Source of the DNA: Borreliella bissettiae DN127
GTDB lineage: Bacteria; Spirochaetota; Spirochaetia; Borreliales; Borreliaceae
NCBI RefSeq assembly: GCF_000222305.1
Contig: NC_015921.1
Coordinates: 186,001 to 250,000 of the forward strand
Reading direction: 5' to 3'
Length of the DNA: 64,000 bases
The notes beneath the pieces are model-generated. The model was not told where the DNA came from. It saw only the letters and a program-made list of their open reading frames with translations, and searched no databases. Of the stretch, positions 45,050 through 57,486 are shown piece after piece; the first letter of the stretch is position 1; each line of letters starts with the position of its first letter. The translations under genes and the position numbers were made by a program.

Positions 45050-47965
45050 ATGAAAAAGAAAAAAATTTTCAAACTAATTTCGAAAACTTATTTAGAAGAA
45101 CATGATGCAGAAGGATTGTATTTTAAACACGACAGCGGTCTTGAAGTATTTCACTTAAAAAGTGATTCTTTTAAAGAAAATGCATTTTGCATAGCTTTCA
45201 AAACAATACCTTCAAACAATACTGGAGTTGCGCATGTTTTAGAACACACAATTTTTTGCGGCTCTAACAAATATAAAATAAAAGATCCATTTCTTTACCT
45301 ATTAAAGGGAAGCCTAAATACATTTTTAAATGCAATGACATTCCCAGACAAAACAATCTACCCAGCAGCATCAACAATTGAAAAAGACTACTTTAATTTA
45401 TTTAATATCTATGCCGATTCTATATTTAACCCATTGCTTAAAAAAGAATCATTTATGCAAGAAGGATACAACATAAATCCAAAAGATTTTAAAGTATCTG
45501 GAATTGTCTTTAATGAAATGAAGGGTAGCTATTCAAATAAAAATTCTCTAATAAACGAAATAGCAAGTAGTTCTCTTTTTGAAGAAGGAGCATATAAATA
45601 CGATTCGGGCGGAATCCCAACAAATATTATTGATCTTACCTATGAAAGTTTTTTAGATTTTTATAAAAAATACTATACACTTGAAAACTGCAAAATATTT
45701 TTATGCGGAAACACTCAAACTGAAAAAAATCTAAATTTCATTGAAAAATACATAATAAGGCCTTATAAAAAAGAAAAAAGCAATGTTAATATTGACATAA
45801 AAAACGTTAAAAGATGGGATAAGGGGAAAAAATTAACATACAAAATTCCTAAAGAAAACGACAATTCTCTTGGGGTATACACAATAAATTGGCTTTGCAC
45901 AGAAATTAACAATATTGAAGACAGCATTGGTCTTGAAATTCTCTCAGAAATACTTCTGGATGATTCTTGTTCATTCACAGTCAATATCTTAAAAAGCGGA
46001 ATAGGTGAAGACATAGCCCATATTAGCGGAATCAATACAGATTTAAAAGAATCAGTTTTCTCATTTGGACTCCAAAATGTTGTTGAAAACAAAGAAAAAG
46101 AATTTAAAAATTTAGTTTTCAGCGAGCTTAAAAATTTAGTAAAAAATAAAATCCCAAAAGAATTAATAAAAGGAATTCTTTTTGGCTACGAATTTGCTTT
46201 AAAAGAAGAAAAGGGACAAAATTTCCCTATTGCCTTAATGATAAAAAGTCTCAAAGGCTGGCTAAATGGCCTGCATCCAATCAAAACGTTGCAAACAAGC
46301 TACTATATAAATGAAATTACAAATAAACTGGAAAAAGGAATTTATTACTTCGAAAATTTAATTGAAAAATATCTAATATTTAATAATCACCATACATTAA
46401 TAAGCTTTGTTCCATCACACGACACAGAAAAGGAAATGGAAGAAGAAATTGAAAAAAAATTAATGGCAAAAGAAATTGAACTCAAACAAAATCCAGAAGA
46501 ATTTTTACAATTTAAAAAAGACTATAATCAGTTTAAAAAATACCAAAATAAAAAAGACTCTAAAGCAGATATAGCAAAACTTCCCTTACTAAAAATAGAA
46601 GATTTGCCAAAAGAAATAGAAAAAAGTTTGAATCTTAATGAAATAAAAGAACTAAATCTACATTCTTTCAAATTTAAGAATAACAATATTTTTAATGTAA
46701 ATTTATTTTTTAAACTAAATTTTTTAGAAAAAGAAGATTATGTATACCTATCTTTATTCAAAAGAGCTCTCCAAGATTTATCTACAAAAAATTATTCTTA
46801 CATAGACATTAACAATAAAATCCAAAATACTTTAGGACAAATAAATATATCTGAGAGTTACGACGAGGATATTGATGGGAATATTTTAAATTCATTTAAT
46901 ATTAGCTTTAAATCTTTTAATAATAAAGTTAAAGAATCATTTGAACTGATAAAAGAAATTTTAACAAATATTAACTTTCATGATTATGAGAGATTAAAAG
47001 AAATAACACTAAGCTTAAAAAATGATTTTAAAGCCCTATTAATTCCCAAAGGACATCTTTTGGCAATGTTAAGGTCCAAATCAAAACTAAAATTAAACGA
47101 ATATTTAAAAGAATTGCAAAATGGAATAACAGGTAGAGAATTTTGGCAAAAAGTAAAAACCGATACAGAATCTTTAAAAGAAATTGCAAATAAATTAGAC
47201 AATTTAAAAAATAAAATAATTTTAAAAAATAATCTATCTGCACTAATAATGGGAAATACTGATGATATTCTTAAAAACTTAGAAAATGAATTTTTCAATC
47301 TAAAAGAAAGCCTGAAAGAGAGCAATTATTACGATAGGTTGCTCAATCTTGATACAAACAACAAAACATTGAGAGAAATAATGATCATCCAATCAAAAGT
47401 AGCTTTTAATGCTATATGTTTCCCCAGTTACAAAATCAACGATGAGAATTATCCAAAAGCAAACTTTCTAGAACATGTATTAAGAAGTGGAATTTTTTGG
47501 GAAAAAATAAGGGTAATGGGGGGTGCATACGGAGCAAGTGCATCAATCGCTAATGGAATCTTCTCTTTTGCGTCCTATAGAGATCCCAATTTCACCAAAA
47601 CGTACCAGGCTTTCGAAAACGCCTTAGAAGAATTGGCTAATAATAAAATGACGGATGAAGAGATTTATACCTATTTGGTGGGTTTAATAGGGACTAACAT
47701 CTATATAAAAACTAAAGCTACAGAAGCTTTACAAAGCTATAGAAGAAAAATGCTAAATATTACCGACAACTTAAGACAAGATATTCGAAATGCCTACTTT
47801 ACAATTACACCGCAAGATATTAAAGAAATATCTGCAAAGATTCTAACACAAATAAGACAACACAACAGCATTGCATCTTTAGTAAATAACCAAACATACG
47901 AAGAAGAAAAAAATAACCTAGAAAAATTAATAGGAAAAGAATATAGTGTGAAAAAAATTTATTAA
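45050..47965 (+). CDS. M16C zinc metalloprotease (PreP family)
   Basis: 971 residues, the size of presequence-protease-type M16C enzymes. The inverted zinc motif HVLEH is at residues 62-66, with FNEMKGSYSN ~100 residues later giving the third ligand. The second half repeats the M16 fold without the motif. It degrades peptides in a closed chamber. No signal peptide is seen, so it is probably cytoplasmic unless exported by another route. It is paired with the lipoprotein gene upstream. Confidence 0.93.
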   Translation: MKKKKIFKLISKTYLEEHDAEGLYFKHDSGLEVFHLKSDSFKENAFCIAFKTIPSNNTGVAHVLEHTIFCGSNKYKIKDPFLYLLKGSLNTFLNAMTFPDKTIYPAASTIEKDYFNLFNIYADSIFNPLLKKESFMQEGYNINPKDFKVSGIVFNEMKGSYSNKNSLINEIASSSLFEEGAYKYDSGGIPTNIIDLTYESFLDFYKKYYTLENCKIFLCGNTQTEKNLNFIEKYIIRPYKKEKSNVNIDIKNVKRWDKGKKLTYKIPKENDNSLGVYTINWLCTEINNIEDSIGLEILSEILLDDSCSFTVNILKSGIGEDIAHISGINTDLKESVFSFGLQNVVENKEKEFKNLVFSELKNLVKNKIPKELIKGILFGYEFALKEEKGQNFPIALMIKSLKGWLNGLHPIKTLQTSYYINEITNKLEKGIYYFENLIEKYLIFNNHHTLISFVPSHDTEKEMEEEIEKKLMAKEIELKQNPEEFLQFKKDYNQFKKYQNKKDSKADIAKLPLLKIEDLPKEIEKSLNLNEIKELNLHSFKFKNNNIFNVNLFFKLNFLEKEDYVYLSLFKRALQDLSTKNYSYIDINNKIQNTLGQINISESYDEDIDGNILNSFNISFKSFNNKVKESFELIKEILTNINFHDYERLKEITLSLKNDFKALLIPKGHLLAMLRSKSKLKLNEYLKELQNGITGREFWQKVKTDTESLKEIANKLDNLKNKIILKNNLSALIMGNTDDILKNLENEFFNLKESLKESNYYDRLLNLDTNNKTLREIMIIQSKVAFNAICFPSYKINDENYPKANFLEHVLRSGIFWEKIRVMGGAYGASASIANGIFSFASYRDPNFTKTYQAFENALEELANNKMTDEEIYTYLVGLIGTNIYIKTKATEALQSYRRKMLNITDNLRQDIRNAYFTITPQDIKEISAKILTQIRQHNSIASLVNNQTYEEEKNNLEKLIGKEYSVKKIY

Positions 47966-47999
47966 TATTTATCAAAATTTTATACAAAAACCCCAATTT

Positions 48000-48245
48000 T
48001 TAGGACTTTTTATATCTTTTATTAAATTTATCAATTCTCCCTGCTGCATCAACAAATTTTTGCTGGCCAGTATAAAAAGGATGGGATTTGCTTGTAATCT
48101 CCACAGTGATCAATGGATATTCCTTTCCATCAGTATATTTAATAGTTTCCTTTGAGTTTAGAGTAGACCTGGTTAAAAACATTGCTCCATTTGATCCGTC
48201 TTTAAATACCACTAAATTATTTTTAGGATGTATATCTTTTCTCAT
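48000..48245 (-). CDS. rpmE: 50S ribosomal protein L31, type B
   Basis: 81 residues. [16 protein letters not shown] and the C-terminal [20 protein letters not shown] are typical of L31. It lacks the CxxC zinc ligands, placing it with the zinc-independent (C-minus) type. It lies 60 bp downstream of rho on the same strand. Confidence 0.95.
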   Translation of the reverse strand: MRKDIHPKNNLVVFKDGSNGAMFLTRSTLNSKETIKYTDGKEYPLITVEITSKSHPFYTGQQKFVDAAGRIDKFNKRYKKS

Positions 48246-48305
48246 AAAACCTTCCTCTTAATCTTCAATAAAGTTTAATTGACATTAGAAATAATGTCAA
48301 TTTAT

Positions 48306-49853
48306 TTAATTACCATTGCTCATTGTCTTTAAAAAAATCTCATTGTTTTTGCTTTTTTTCATCTTTTCTATGAGAACTTCAACTCCCTCGTAATCATCAA
48401 CACCTCCGAGTATTCTTCTAATAAGCAAAATCTTAGAACGTTCCTCTTCACTAAGAAGTAATTCTTCTTTTCTGGTACCCGACTTTTTAATATTAATAGC
48501 AGGGAAAAGCCTTCTGTCTGCCAAACTTCTATCAAGAATTAATTCCATATTGCCGGTACTTTTAAATTCTTCAAAAATAACCTCATCCATTTTACTACCG
48601 GTATCAACCAAAGCGGTAGCTATAATAGTCAAACTTCCCCCTTCTTCTATATTTCTAGCAGATCCAAAAAACCTCTTTGGCTTATGAAGAGCATTAGAAT
48701 CTACCCCACCCGATAAAATTTTACCAGAAGTTGGCATAGTTTGATTATATGCCCTTGCAAGCCTTGTAATAGAATCAAGCAAAATAACAACGTCTTTTTT
48801 GTTTTCAACAAGCCTTTTTGCCTTTTCAATAACCATCTCTGCTACCTGAACATGCCTACTAGCCTGCTCATCAAAATTAGATGCAATTACTTCGCCTTTA
48901 ACGCTACGAATCATATCTGTAACTTCTTCTGGTCTCTCGTCAATAAGCAATATCATTAAAATAACATCTGAATAATTAGTAGTTATTGCATTAGCTATTT
49001 TTTGAAGCAAGGTAGTCTTTCCCGCTTTTGGAGGAGAAACTATTAAAGCCCTTTGTCCCTTACCTATAGGCGAAAAAAGATTAATAAGCCTTGTAGAAAT
49101 ATTGCAATTTTCATATTCAAGATTCAATTTCATATTAGGATAAAGAGGGGTTAAATTATCAAAAGGTATTCTGTTTTGAGCAAATGTAGGATCTTGATCA
49201 TTAATAGATTTAATTTTAACCATTGCAAAAAATCTCTCACCATCTCTAGGAGATCTAATCTGGCCATATAAAATATCGCCTGTCCTTAAATTAAAAAGTC
49301 TAATCTGAGAAGGAGAGACGTAAACATCATTGCCTCCTGAAAGATAAGAATTTGATGCTGTTCTCAAAAACCCATAGCCATCACTAAGCACATCAAGCAC
49401 GCCTGTAAATAAAACATTAATATTATTCTCGCTTAATATTTTTACTAATAAAAATATTAATTCTGTTTTTTTCATTGTTACAGCAATAGTATGATTAGTC
49501 CCAAGACCTTCAACAATTTTTCTAACCTCTGTAATTGGCTTATCATAAAGTTTTTCAATCTCTACATAATCTTTACCATTAAAAAACTTGATGATATTAC
49601 TTTGCTCTAAAGTTTTAAAATTATTTTCTAAACCTGAAGAAGGAATATCATAATCAAATTCAGGAAATACTACACCGTTTGAATCCTTTGCGCTACTTAA
49701 ATCTGCAGATTTTGCCAAGTTAGATGCAGAATCCTTTTTAGCAACAACTTTAACCACTTTTTTTTTCAAATTATCTTCTATCTTAAACTCTTTAGAAACA
49801 TCAAACCGCCTTATTTCACTTTCTAAATCAAATCCACCATTTTTTTTATCCAT
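48306..49853 (-). CDS. rho: Transcription termination factor Rho
   Basis: 515 residues, about 95 more than E. coli Rho because of a charged N-terminal extension (~1-95). The RNA-binding domain ([24 protein letters not shown]) and RecA-type motor are intact: Walker [13 protein letters not shown], then [13 protein letters not shown] and the [15 protein letters not shown] block. It ends Rho-dependent transcripts, notable in a window where few hairpin terminators are visible. GAGGAAAAT precedes the ATG. Confidence 0.96.
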   Translation of the reverse strand: MDKKNGGFDLESEIRRFDVSKEFKIEDNLKKKVVKVVAKKDSASNLAKSADLSSAKDSNGVVFPEFDYDIPSSGLENNFKTLEQSNIIKFFNGKDYVEIEKLYDKPITEVRKIVEGLGTNHTIAVTMKKTELIFLLVKILSENNINVLFTGVLDVLSDGYGFLRTASNSYLSGGNDVYVSPSQIRLFNLRTGDILYGQIRSPRDGERFFAMVKIKSINDQDPTFAQNRIPFDNLTPLYPNMKLNLEYENCNISTRLINLFSPIGKGQRALIVSPPKAGKTTLLQKIANAITTNYSDVILMILLIDERPEEVTDMIRSVKGEVIASNFDEQASRHVQVAEMVIEKAKRLVENKKDVVILLDSITRLARAYNQTMPTSGKILSGGVDSNALHKPKRFFGSARNIEEGGSLTIIATALVDTGSKMDEVIFEEFKSTGNMELILDRSLADRRLFPAINIKKSGTRKEELLLSEEERSKILLIRRILGGVDDYEGVEVLIEKMKKSKNNEIFLKTMSNGN

Positions 49854-49931
49854 ATTTTCCTCTAAGAATTAAATTTTTAAGAAAGGATTTTATAAAAATC
49901 TACTTATTATTAATTAATAAAAACACTGACC

Positions 49932-50339
49932 CTATTGCAAAGTATCTTTTATTTGTGAAACGGTGAAAGAAAATAAATCTACAATTTCATTAGACTTTAT
50001 CATTTCACACTTCCCATCAAAAATTATATTATCATTAATAAATATTTTTTTTGTTTTTACATCCCCATATATTTTACAACCGCTGTTTAAATAAACTTTA
50101 CTAGTAGCATTAACATTGCCCTTCAAAATTCCTTCCACTATTAATGTATCACAAATTACCACATTGGTAATAACCTTGCTGTTCTTACCAATAAAAAGCA
50201 CACCTCCTTTCGAAGATATTTCACCCTCAAAAGAAGAATCAAGATACAAAGTTCCTTCAAATTTTAATTTTCCTCTAAAGGTTAAACTAGAATCCAGCTT
50301 ACAATCCCATTTATAAGAATCTACAATATTGACCGGCAT
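49932..50339 (-). CDS. Bactofilin-like cytoskeletal protein
   Basis: 135 residues forming the repetitive beta-helix pattern of bactofilins (LTFRGKLKFEGTLYLDSSFEGEISS, CDTLIVEGILKGNVNATSKV, SGCKIYGDVKT). Bactofilins polymerise without nucleotide and position cell-wall enzymes. It abuts the hbb stop, an unusual linkage to a nucleoid protein. A second, longer bactofilin is encoded at 63232-63786. Confidence 0.85.
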   Translation of the reverse strand: MPVNIVDSYKWDCKLDSSLTFRGKLKFEGTLYLDSSFEGEISSKGGVLFIGKNSKVITNVVICDTLIVEGILKGNVNATSKVYLNSGCKIYGDVKTKKIFINDNIIFDGKCEMIKSNEIVDLFSFTVSQIKDTLQ

Positions 50340-50666
50340 TTAACCTTTAATACCCCACACTCTCTCTTTCAAGTCCTTGCCTGGACGAAAATAAGCAACA
50401 TGATGATCCAAAACCTTAACATATTCCCCTGTTTGAGGATTGCGAGCATTTAAACGCCCCTTTCTTTTTCTAACTTCAAATGTACCAAAAGATCTAAACT
50501 CAATAACATTATTCGAACAAAGATTACTTTTAAGCTCTTCAAAAAAAGCATCTATTACAAGTCTTATGCATTTTTTTTCTAATTTTAGATTATTATTTCT
50601 AATATTTAAAGATATTTGATCAACAATGTCTGACTTAGTAACCTTTGGTCTTCTTGAAAAAGACAT
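50340..50666 (-). CDS. hbb: HU/IHF-type DNA-bending protein Hbb
   Basis: 108 residues. The DNABII signature is present ([21 protein letters not shown], residues ~60-80, shown in part), with the conserved Pro that intercalates in DNA. A ~10-residue basic N-terminal extension ([10 protein letters not shown]) is longer than in E. coli HU. It bends DNA and is the HU/IHF homologue known as Hbb in B. burgdorferi. Confidence 0.95.
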   Translation of the reverse strand: MSFSRRPKVTKSDIVDQISLNIRNNNLKLEKKCIRLVIDAFFEELKSNLCSNNVIEFRSFGTFEVRKRKGRLNARNPQTGEYVKVLDHHVAYFRPGKDLKERVWGIKG

Positions 50667-50678
50667 AAACTAATTTCC

Positions 50679-50936
50679 TTACTTTAACAGCAAAACATTT
50701 AAACGAGATTTTTTTCTAGCAGCCTTATTTTTATGAATTATTCGCTTTCTAGCAGCAGTATCTAGTTTTTTTGCAACAAACTTAAAAAATTCAATAGCTT
50801 CGTCTTTTTTGCCCGCTTTTATCATGTTGATACAGCGTTTTTCTATTGTTTTTAATTCACTTTTTACACTTACATTTCTAATCTTTCTTTTTAAATTTTG
50901 ACGAGAGCGCTTCAATGCAGATGCATTTTTTCTCAA
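50679..50936 (-). CDS. rpsT: 30S ribosomal protein S20
   Basis: 85 residues from a TTG start at 50934-50936, which has AAGGAG 6 nt upstream and gives the normal S20 head (MRKNASALKRSRQNLKRK). An in-frame ATG 66 bp upstream would add 22 residues without family support. The protein is Lys/Arg-rich and binds 16S rRNA. It is followed by hbb after 12 nt. Confidence 0.94.
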   Translation of the reverse strand: MRKNASALKRSRQNLKRKIRNVSVKSELKTIEKRCINMIKAGKKDEAIEFFKFVAKKLDTAARKRIIHKNKAARKKSRLNVLLLK

Positions 50937-51009
50937 GTTATACTCCTTAATCATATTATTAAACAACAATTTTAATATATCAACTAATTTAAATATAGTC
51001 AATCAAGGC

Positions 51010-51843
51010 TTAAGTTAATTTGGTGCAATAGTTTTGATTAATATATTCAAAAACCTTTTGCATGGAATAAGAAATTTTTTTATTCAAAATATATACTTTT
51101 TTTGTTTGATGATTTCCTTTATACAAAAAGCATAAATAATTTTCATTGTTAAATTCAAATTCTCTAGCAATAAAAATTTTTTCAAAAAATTCATAAAAAT
51201 AAATTTCACTTTTAAAAATTTTCCTTTCACAAATTGAATCTTTTCTAAACTCGTAAAACAACACCATATTGCTAATAACTGAAAAATCCCCTAATAAAAC
51301 TTTAATATCAATCAAACAAATAAATAAAAAAATAAATATATTGCTCAATGAAATATAATAAACAAATAAACCAATTATAATGCGAGCTAAAAACATGAAA
51401 AGATATGTATAAGACAAATAATATCTTAATGGAAAATTTTCCAATTTTGGGACAAACAAATCTTTTCTTTTGATTTTAAGTTCTTTGAATAATTCACTTG
51501 AACCATTACCAGTCCAAAAACAAACCTTAATCTTTTTTTTATTTTTTAATTTTAAAATCAAAACATTGTCTGATAATCTTTTTTCAAACAAAATAATATC
51601 ATCAAAATCAAAATCAAAATTATAACTTAAAAAAATACCTTTATAATAAATTTTAGATCCTTTAAAAGAAACAGTACAAAAATATCTTAAATAAAAAAAA
51701 ATTACAAAAAAATTTACTAAAAGAAGCGCCAGAACAAAATAAAAAAAACTTGCATCATAGAAAAACAAATACAGCAAACAAATCACACTATTAAAAACAA
51801 ACAAACTAATTAATTTCACATTATTGGAAAATAAATTACGCAT
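51010..51843 (-). CDS. Membrane protein of unknown function
   Basis: 277 residues with two hydrophobic pairs: ~10-50 and ~145-190. Between and after them lie soluble parts rich in beta strands (FKGSKIYYKGIFLSYNF), resembling PH-like membrane-anchored domains by layout only. It sits 15 bp downstream of ychF on the same strand. No function is assigned. Confidence 0.72.
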   Translation of the reverse strand: MRNLFSNNVKLISLFVFNSVICLLYLFFYDASFFYFVLALLLVNFFVIFFYLRYFCTVSFKGSKIYYKGIFLSYNFDFDFDDIILFEKRLSDNVLILKLKNKKKIKVCFWTGNGSSELFKELKIKRKDLFVPKLENFPLRYYLSYTYLFMFLARIIIGLFVYYISLSNIFIFLFICLIDIKVLLGDFSVISNMVLFYEFRKDSICERKIFKSEIYFYEFFEKIFIAREFEFNNENYLCFLYKGNHQTKKVYILNKKISYSMQKVFEYINQNYCTKLT

Positions 51844-51858
51844 AATATAAAAATAAAT

Positions 51859-52965
51859 CTATACATTAAATTTAAAAAAGATTACATCTCCATCTCTTAC
51901 AATATATTCTTTGCCTTCAATTCTAACAAGCCCCTTCTCTTTTAGTTTTTGAACATTTTGATGTTTAAATAAATCTTCACAAGAATAAACTTCTGCTTTA
52001 ATAAAACCTCTCTCAAAATCACTATGAATTATTCCAGCAGCTTTAGGTGCTCTCATCCCCTGCTTGAATGTCCAAGCTCTAACTTCTTGCAAACCCGCTG
52101 TAAAATAGGTTCTAAGACCCAAAGTATAATAAGCTTTTTTAATTAAATTACCAAGGCCGCTACCATTTATTCCAAATAATTCTAACATTTCATTTTTGCA
52201 AGATATATCCTTTATTTGAGCAAGCTCAGATTCAATTTTGGCACATAAGATTAAAAAATCATTTCCTTCTTTTAAGGCAATATTTTTTACAATATCTGTA
52301 TATTTATTGCCGCTAAGTGAATTTTCATCAACATTACAAACATACAAAACTTTTTTAAAAGTCAAAAGATTTAATGATCTAATAAAGTTGTATTCAAAAT
52401 CATCAAATTTAAACTCAACAGCCGGATTCATATTGCTTAAATGATCTTCAAGTCTTTTTAACATTAAAACAATTGCCTTAGAGGATTCACTAATTTTTTT
52501 ATCGGTGCTTTTAGCATTTTTCTCTTGTTTTTGAAGACTTTTTTGAACAGTTTCAAGATCAGATAGACAAAGCTCAACATTAATTGTAGTTATATCTCTC
52601 TTGGGATTAATATCATCATTAATATGAATAACCTCTTTTTCTTCAAAACATCTTACAACATGAACAATAAGAGAAACTTCGCGAATATTAGCCAAAAATT
52701 TATTGCCAAGCCCTTCGCCTGTTGATGCTCCCTTGACAAGGCCTGCAATATCCACAAATTCCATAACAGCAGGAATAATTTTGCCTGGAATAATGCACTC
52801 TGCAATTTTTAAAAGCCTTTCATCAGGAATCTCTACTATTCCTATATTTGGCTCAATGGTACAAAAAGGATAATTCGCGATCTCAACATTAGATGATGTC
52901 AAAGATGAAAATAAAGTAGATTTACCCACATTGGGAAGTCCCACAATCCCCGCATTAAGTTTCAT
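51859..52965 (-). CDS. ychF: Ribosome-binding ATPase YchF (OLA1 family)
   Basis: 368 residues, standard length. G1 GLPNVGKSTLF (8-18), G3 DIAGLVKGASTGEGLGNKFL, and NVDE at the G4 position instead of NKxD, which explains the family's preference for ATP. The C-terminal TGS domain ends VRDGDVIFFKFNV. It binds ribosomes and affects stress responses in other bacteria. Confidence 0.96.
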   Translation of the reverse strand: MKLNAGIVGLPNVGKSTLFSSLTSSNVEIANYPFCTIEPNIGIVEIPDERLLKIAECIIPGKIIPAVMEFVDIAGLVKGASTGEGLGNKFLANIREVSLIVHVVRCFEEKEVIHINDDINPKRDITTINVELCLSDLETVQKSLQKQEKNAKSTDKKISESSKAIVLMLKRLEDHLSNMNPAVEFKFDDFEYNFIRSLNLLTFKKVLYVCNVDENSLSGNKYTDIVKNIALKEGNDFLILCAKIESELAQIKDISCKNEMLELFGINGSGLGNLIKKAYYTLGLRTYFTAGLQEVRAWTFKQGMRAPKAAGIIHSDFERGFIKAEVYSCEDLFKHQNVQKLKEKGLVRIEGKEYIVRDGDVIFFKFNV

Positions 52966-52997
52966 AACCTAAACCTCTAATAAAATCAAAAAGCAAT

Positions 52998-55004
52998 CTA
53001 ATTAATAAAATATGCAAACTCCCCTCTTCCTGTCTGTTGATTTATATTTGCCTCAACAGATAAATTAAAATATTTATTGGGCTCTTGGGGGCCTGGATAA
53101 TAATATTCCAGCAAATAAGTACCTGTTTTTTGTTCTAAAATTAAATCATAAACTTTAGATACTCCTTCATAAGATGAAAAAGGAATTATAGCACCGCCTG
53201 TTTCATTAACTAAATACTGAAGCTTACTATTAACAGGATCATTGCCAAATAATATTAAATAAAACCTTATATCATTATTTTTATAATAGCTTACTATTGT
53301 ATCTAAAGAGTACTTTTCAAAAGCTTTACGATTTAAAATACCACCACTAAAATAAACTACTGCTCTTCTTGAGCTTTTTGACATAAGCCCAGAACCTGCC
53401 AACTTCAAACTAACGTCTGTTTTTACAGCATCTGTACTATAAGGGCCAAGAGAACTTGTGTTTCTAATGCTATTTGTCAAGCTTTCAATATTATCTATAA
53501 TAGGCACACTTGTTGCATTTATAAAACTAAAGTTTTTATTTTTTGATAACTCCATTAAAGCATTCAAACCTACGATTTGATCTAGATCATATTTTTTCAT
53601 ATAAGAAGATTTATCAAAAACAACTGCTATATTAATGTCTTTTGAAGCATTTACATTATACGCTACCTTAGGATTGACAATGTAATAATTTTCATTTGAA
53701 ATTGAAAAATTTTCACTTTTAAGTCCAACAACTGGTAATCCGCTTTTGCTGCTAACATTAAGCTCAACGTAAATTTTAGGCCCCCCAAGCCTAACTATTC
53801 TCCTAACATCAACATTTAAACTGTCATAAAGACTTGAATCACTCTTGTAAACTGAAACTTTGGCATTATTAAAATCTGAGACAATCATCTGATAATTAGC
53901 ATCCAAAATAGATGAAGAAATTTTAGAATTCATTTTGTCTGCTTTTAATATTTTTGTAATTGTCTTTTTAGCAATATTATATTTATAAACACCATCTTTT
54001 GAGGATACAATAACATTGTTGCCGACAAAATCACTACTAAGCCCCTCTATTCCCTCAATAGCAGTAAAAACTGAATACAAATGATTACCACTAGTATCAA
54101 AAACTTCAATGGTATTTCTCAGAGAATCTGCAACATAAATGTTTTCATTTAAATACGCAATGCCTGTGGGACCCAAAAGACCATTATAACCTGAAGTCCT
54201 AGAGCCAAAATGCAAAATAAAATCGCCCTCAAGCCCAAACTTACTTATTCTTTTATTTCCCCATTCGCTTACATAAATGTAGTTTCTCTTATCAATAGCC
54301 ATATACTGAGGAGCAAGCAATTCGCCATCTTTTGTACCCTTTTTCCCAATAGAGTTCCTTTTAACTCCAAGAACCTTGTCATAAACACCAATTTCATCAC
54401 TTGAATAAAGAGTCACATAAAGCAAATTATTAGCTTCAACAACATCATAAGGTGATTTTAAATAACTAAAACCATCTTTAACCAAAGTATTAACATTATT
54501 ATTAACATCAAAATACAATATTTCATTACCTACAAAGTTAGCAGCATAATATCCGCCGTACTTATCAGCCCTCAAAGATGTAATCTGATACCCGTGAGGC
54601 CTTTTATAAATAGAATTATCAAGAGAAGCGACTTTTACAAGTTTTTTAAAATTAAGTTCATAATTTGAAAAAATACCTCTCCTTTGCTCAATAGTAGAAA
54701 TCAAATGTCTAAGATAGGGAACCTTATAGCCTTGATCTTTTAAATTTCTCCATTCCATTAAAGCCTCTTCAACATAACCCAATCTATAATAAACATTACC
54801 AGTCCAAAAATGATAATCAAGATTATTAGGATCAAAGCTTAAAATTTTTTTAAAAGATAAAAGAGCATCATCATAAATTCCATTATTATAAGAATTAAGA
54901 GCCCATTTAAACTCTTCTTGAGCATCTTTATTGGTAACTATTCCTTGAGCATGCAAACTAAAAATATTTAAAAAAAACAAACCAATAAAACCAAAAACTA
55001 ACAT
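52998..55004 (-). CDS. Exported TPR / NHL-repeat / VWA-like protein
   Basis: 668 residues. A signal peptide (~1-19, ending SLHAQG) is followed by two TPR units (~28-95), a beta-propeller of NHL-like repeats (~115-380; GELLAPQYMAIDKRNYIYVSEWGNKRI) and a VWA-like domain (~450-640) whose metal site reads VVFDKSSYMKK, an imperfect DxSxS. This set of three interaction modules suggests a periplasmic or surface scaffold. The function is unknown. ychF follows after 32 nt. Confidence 0.85.
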   Translation of the reverse strand: MLVFGFIGLFFLNIFSLHAQGIVTNKDAQEEFKWALNSYNNGIYDDALLSFKKILSFDPNNLDYHFWTGNVYYRLGYVEEALMEWRNLKDQGYKVPYLRHLISTIEQRRGIFSNYELNFKKLVKVASLDNSIYKRPHGYQITSLRADKYGGYYAANFVGNEILYFDVNNNVNTLVKDGFSYLKSPYDVVEANNLLYVTLYSSDEIGVYDKVLGVKRNSIGKKGTKDGELLAPQYMAIDKRNYIYVSEWGNKRISKFGLEGDFILHFGSRTSGYNGLLGPTGIAYLNENIYVADSLRNTIEVFDTSGNHLYSVFTAIEGIEGLSSDFVGNNVIVSSKDGVYKYNIAKKTITKILKADKMNSKISSSILDANYQMIVSDFNNAKVSVYKSDSSLYDSLNVDVRRIVRLGGPKIYVELNVSSKSGLPVVGLKSENFSISNENYYIVNPKVAYNVNASKDINIAVVFDKSSYMKKYDLDQIVGLNALMELSKNKNFSFINATSVPIIDNIESLTNSIRNTSSLGPYSTDAVKTDVSLKLAGSGLMSKSSRRAVVYFSGGILNRKAFEKYSLDTIVSYYKNNDIRFYLILFGNDPVNSKLQYLVNETGGAIIPFSSYEGVSKVYDLILEQKTGTYLLEYYYPGPQEPNKYFNLSVEANINQQTGRGEFAYFIN

Positions 55005-55124
55005 AATCCCCTTTACTCTTTAAAGACCTATTATAAGCGTAAATTTTCCAAAAAATAATACAAAAAAATTAATACTATCATATAAAATTATTAATGATAA
55101 TGTTAAACATATTACATCATTATG

Positions 55125-55140
55125 TTACTAATAATAGTAA
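55125..55140. promoter_or_regulatory. Small perfect hairpin upstream of lnt
   Basis: TTACTA, a four-base spacer ATAA, then TAGTAA, located just before the AAAAGGGGAAAA ribosome binding site of lnt. A looser inverted repeat (AATGAT ... ATCATT) lies just upstream at about 55093-55121. They may be operator-like or affect translation. Confidence 0.35.
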
Positions 55141-55152
55141 AAAAGGGGAAAA

Positions 55153-57446
<2,294 letters not shown>

Positions 57447-57486
57447 TCAACCTTAAAATAAAAGAATGTCAATCCACTATAAATAA

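Noticed and set aside
50937-51002. Upstream ATG for rpsT
   Set aside because: It adds 22 residues not found in S20; the TTG at 50934-50936 has a well-placed AAGGAG and gives the normal N-terminus.
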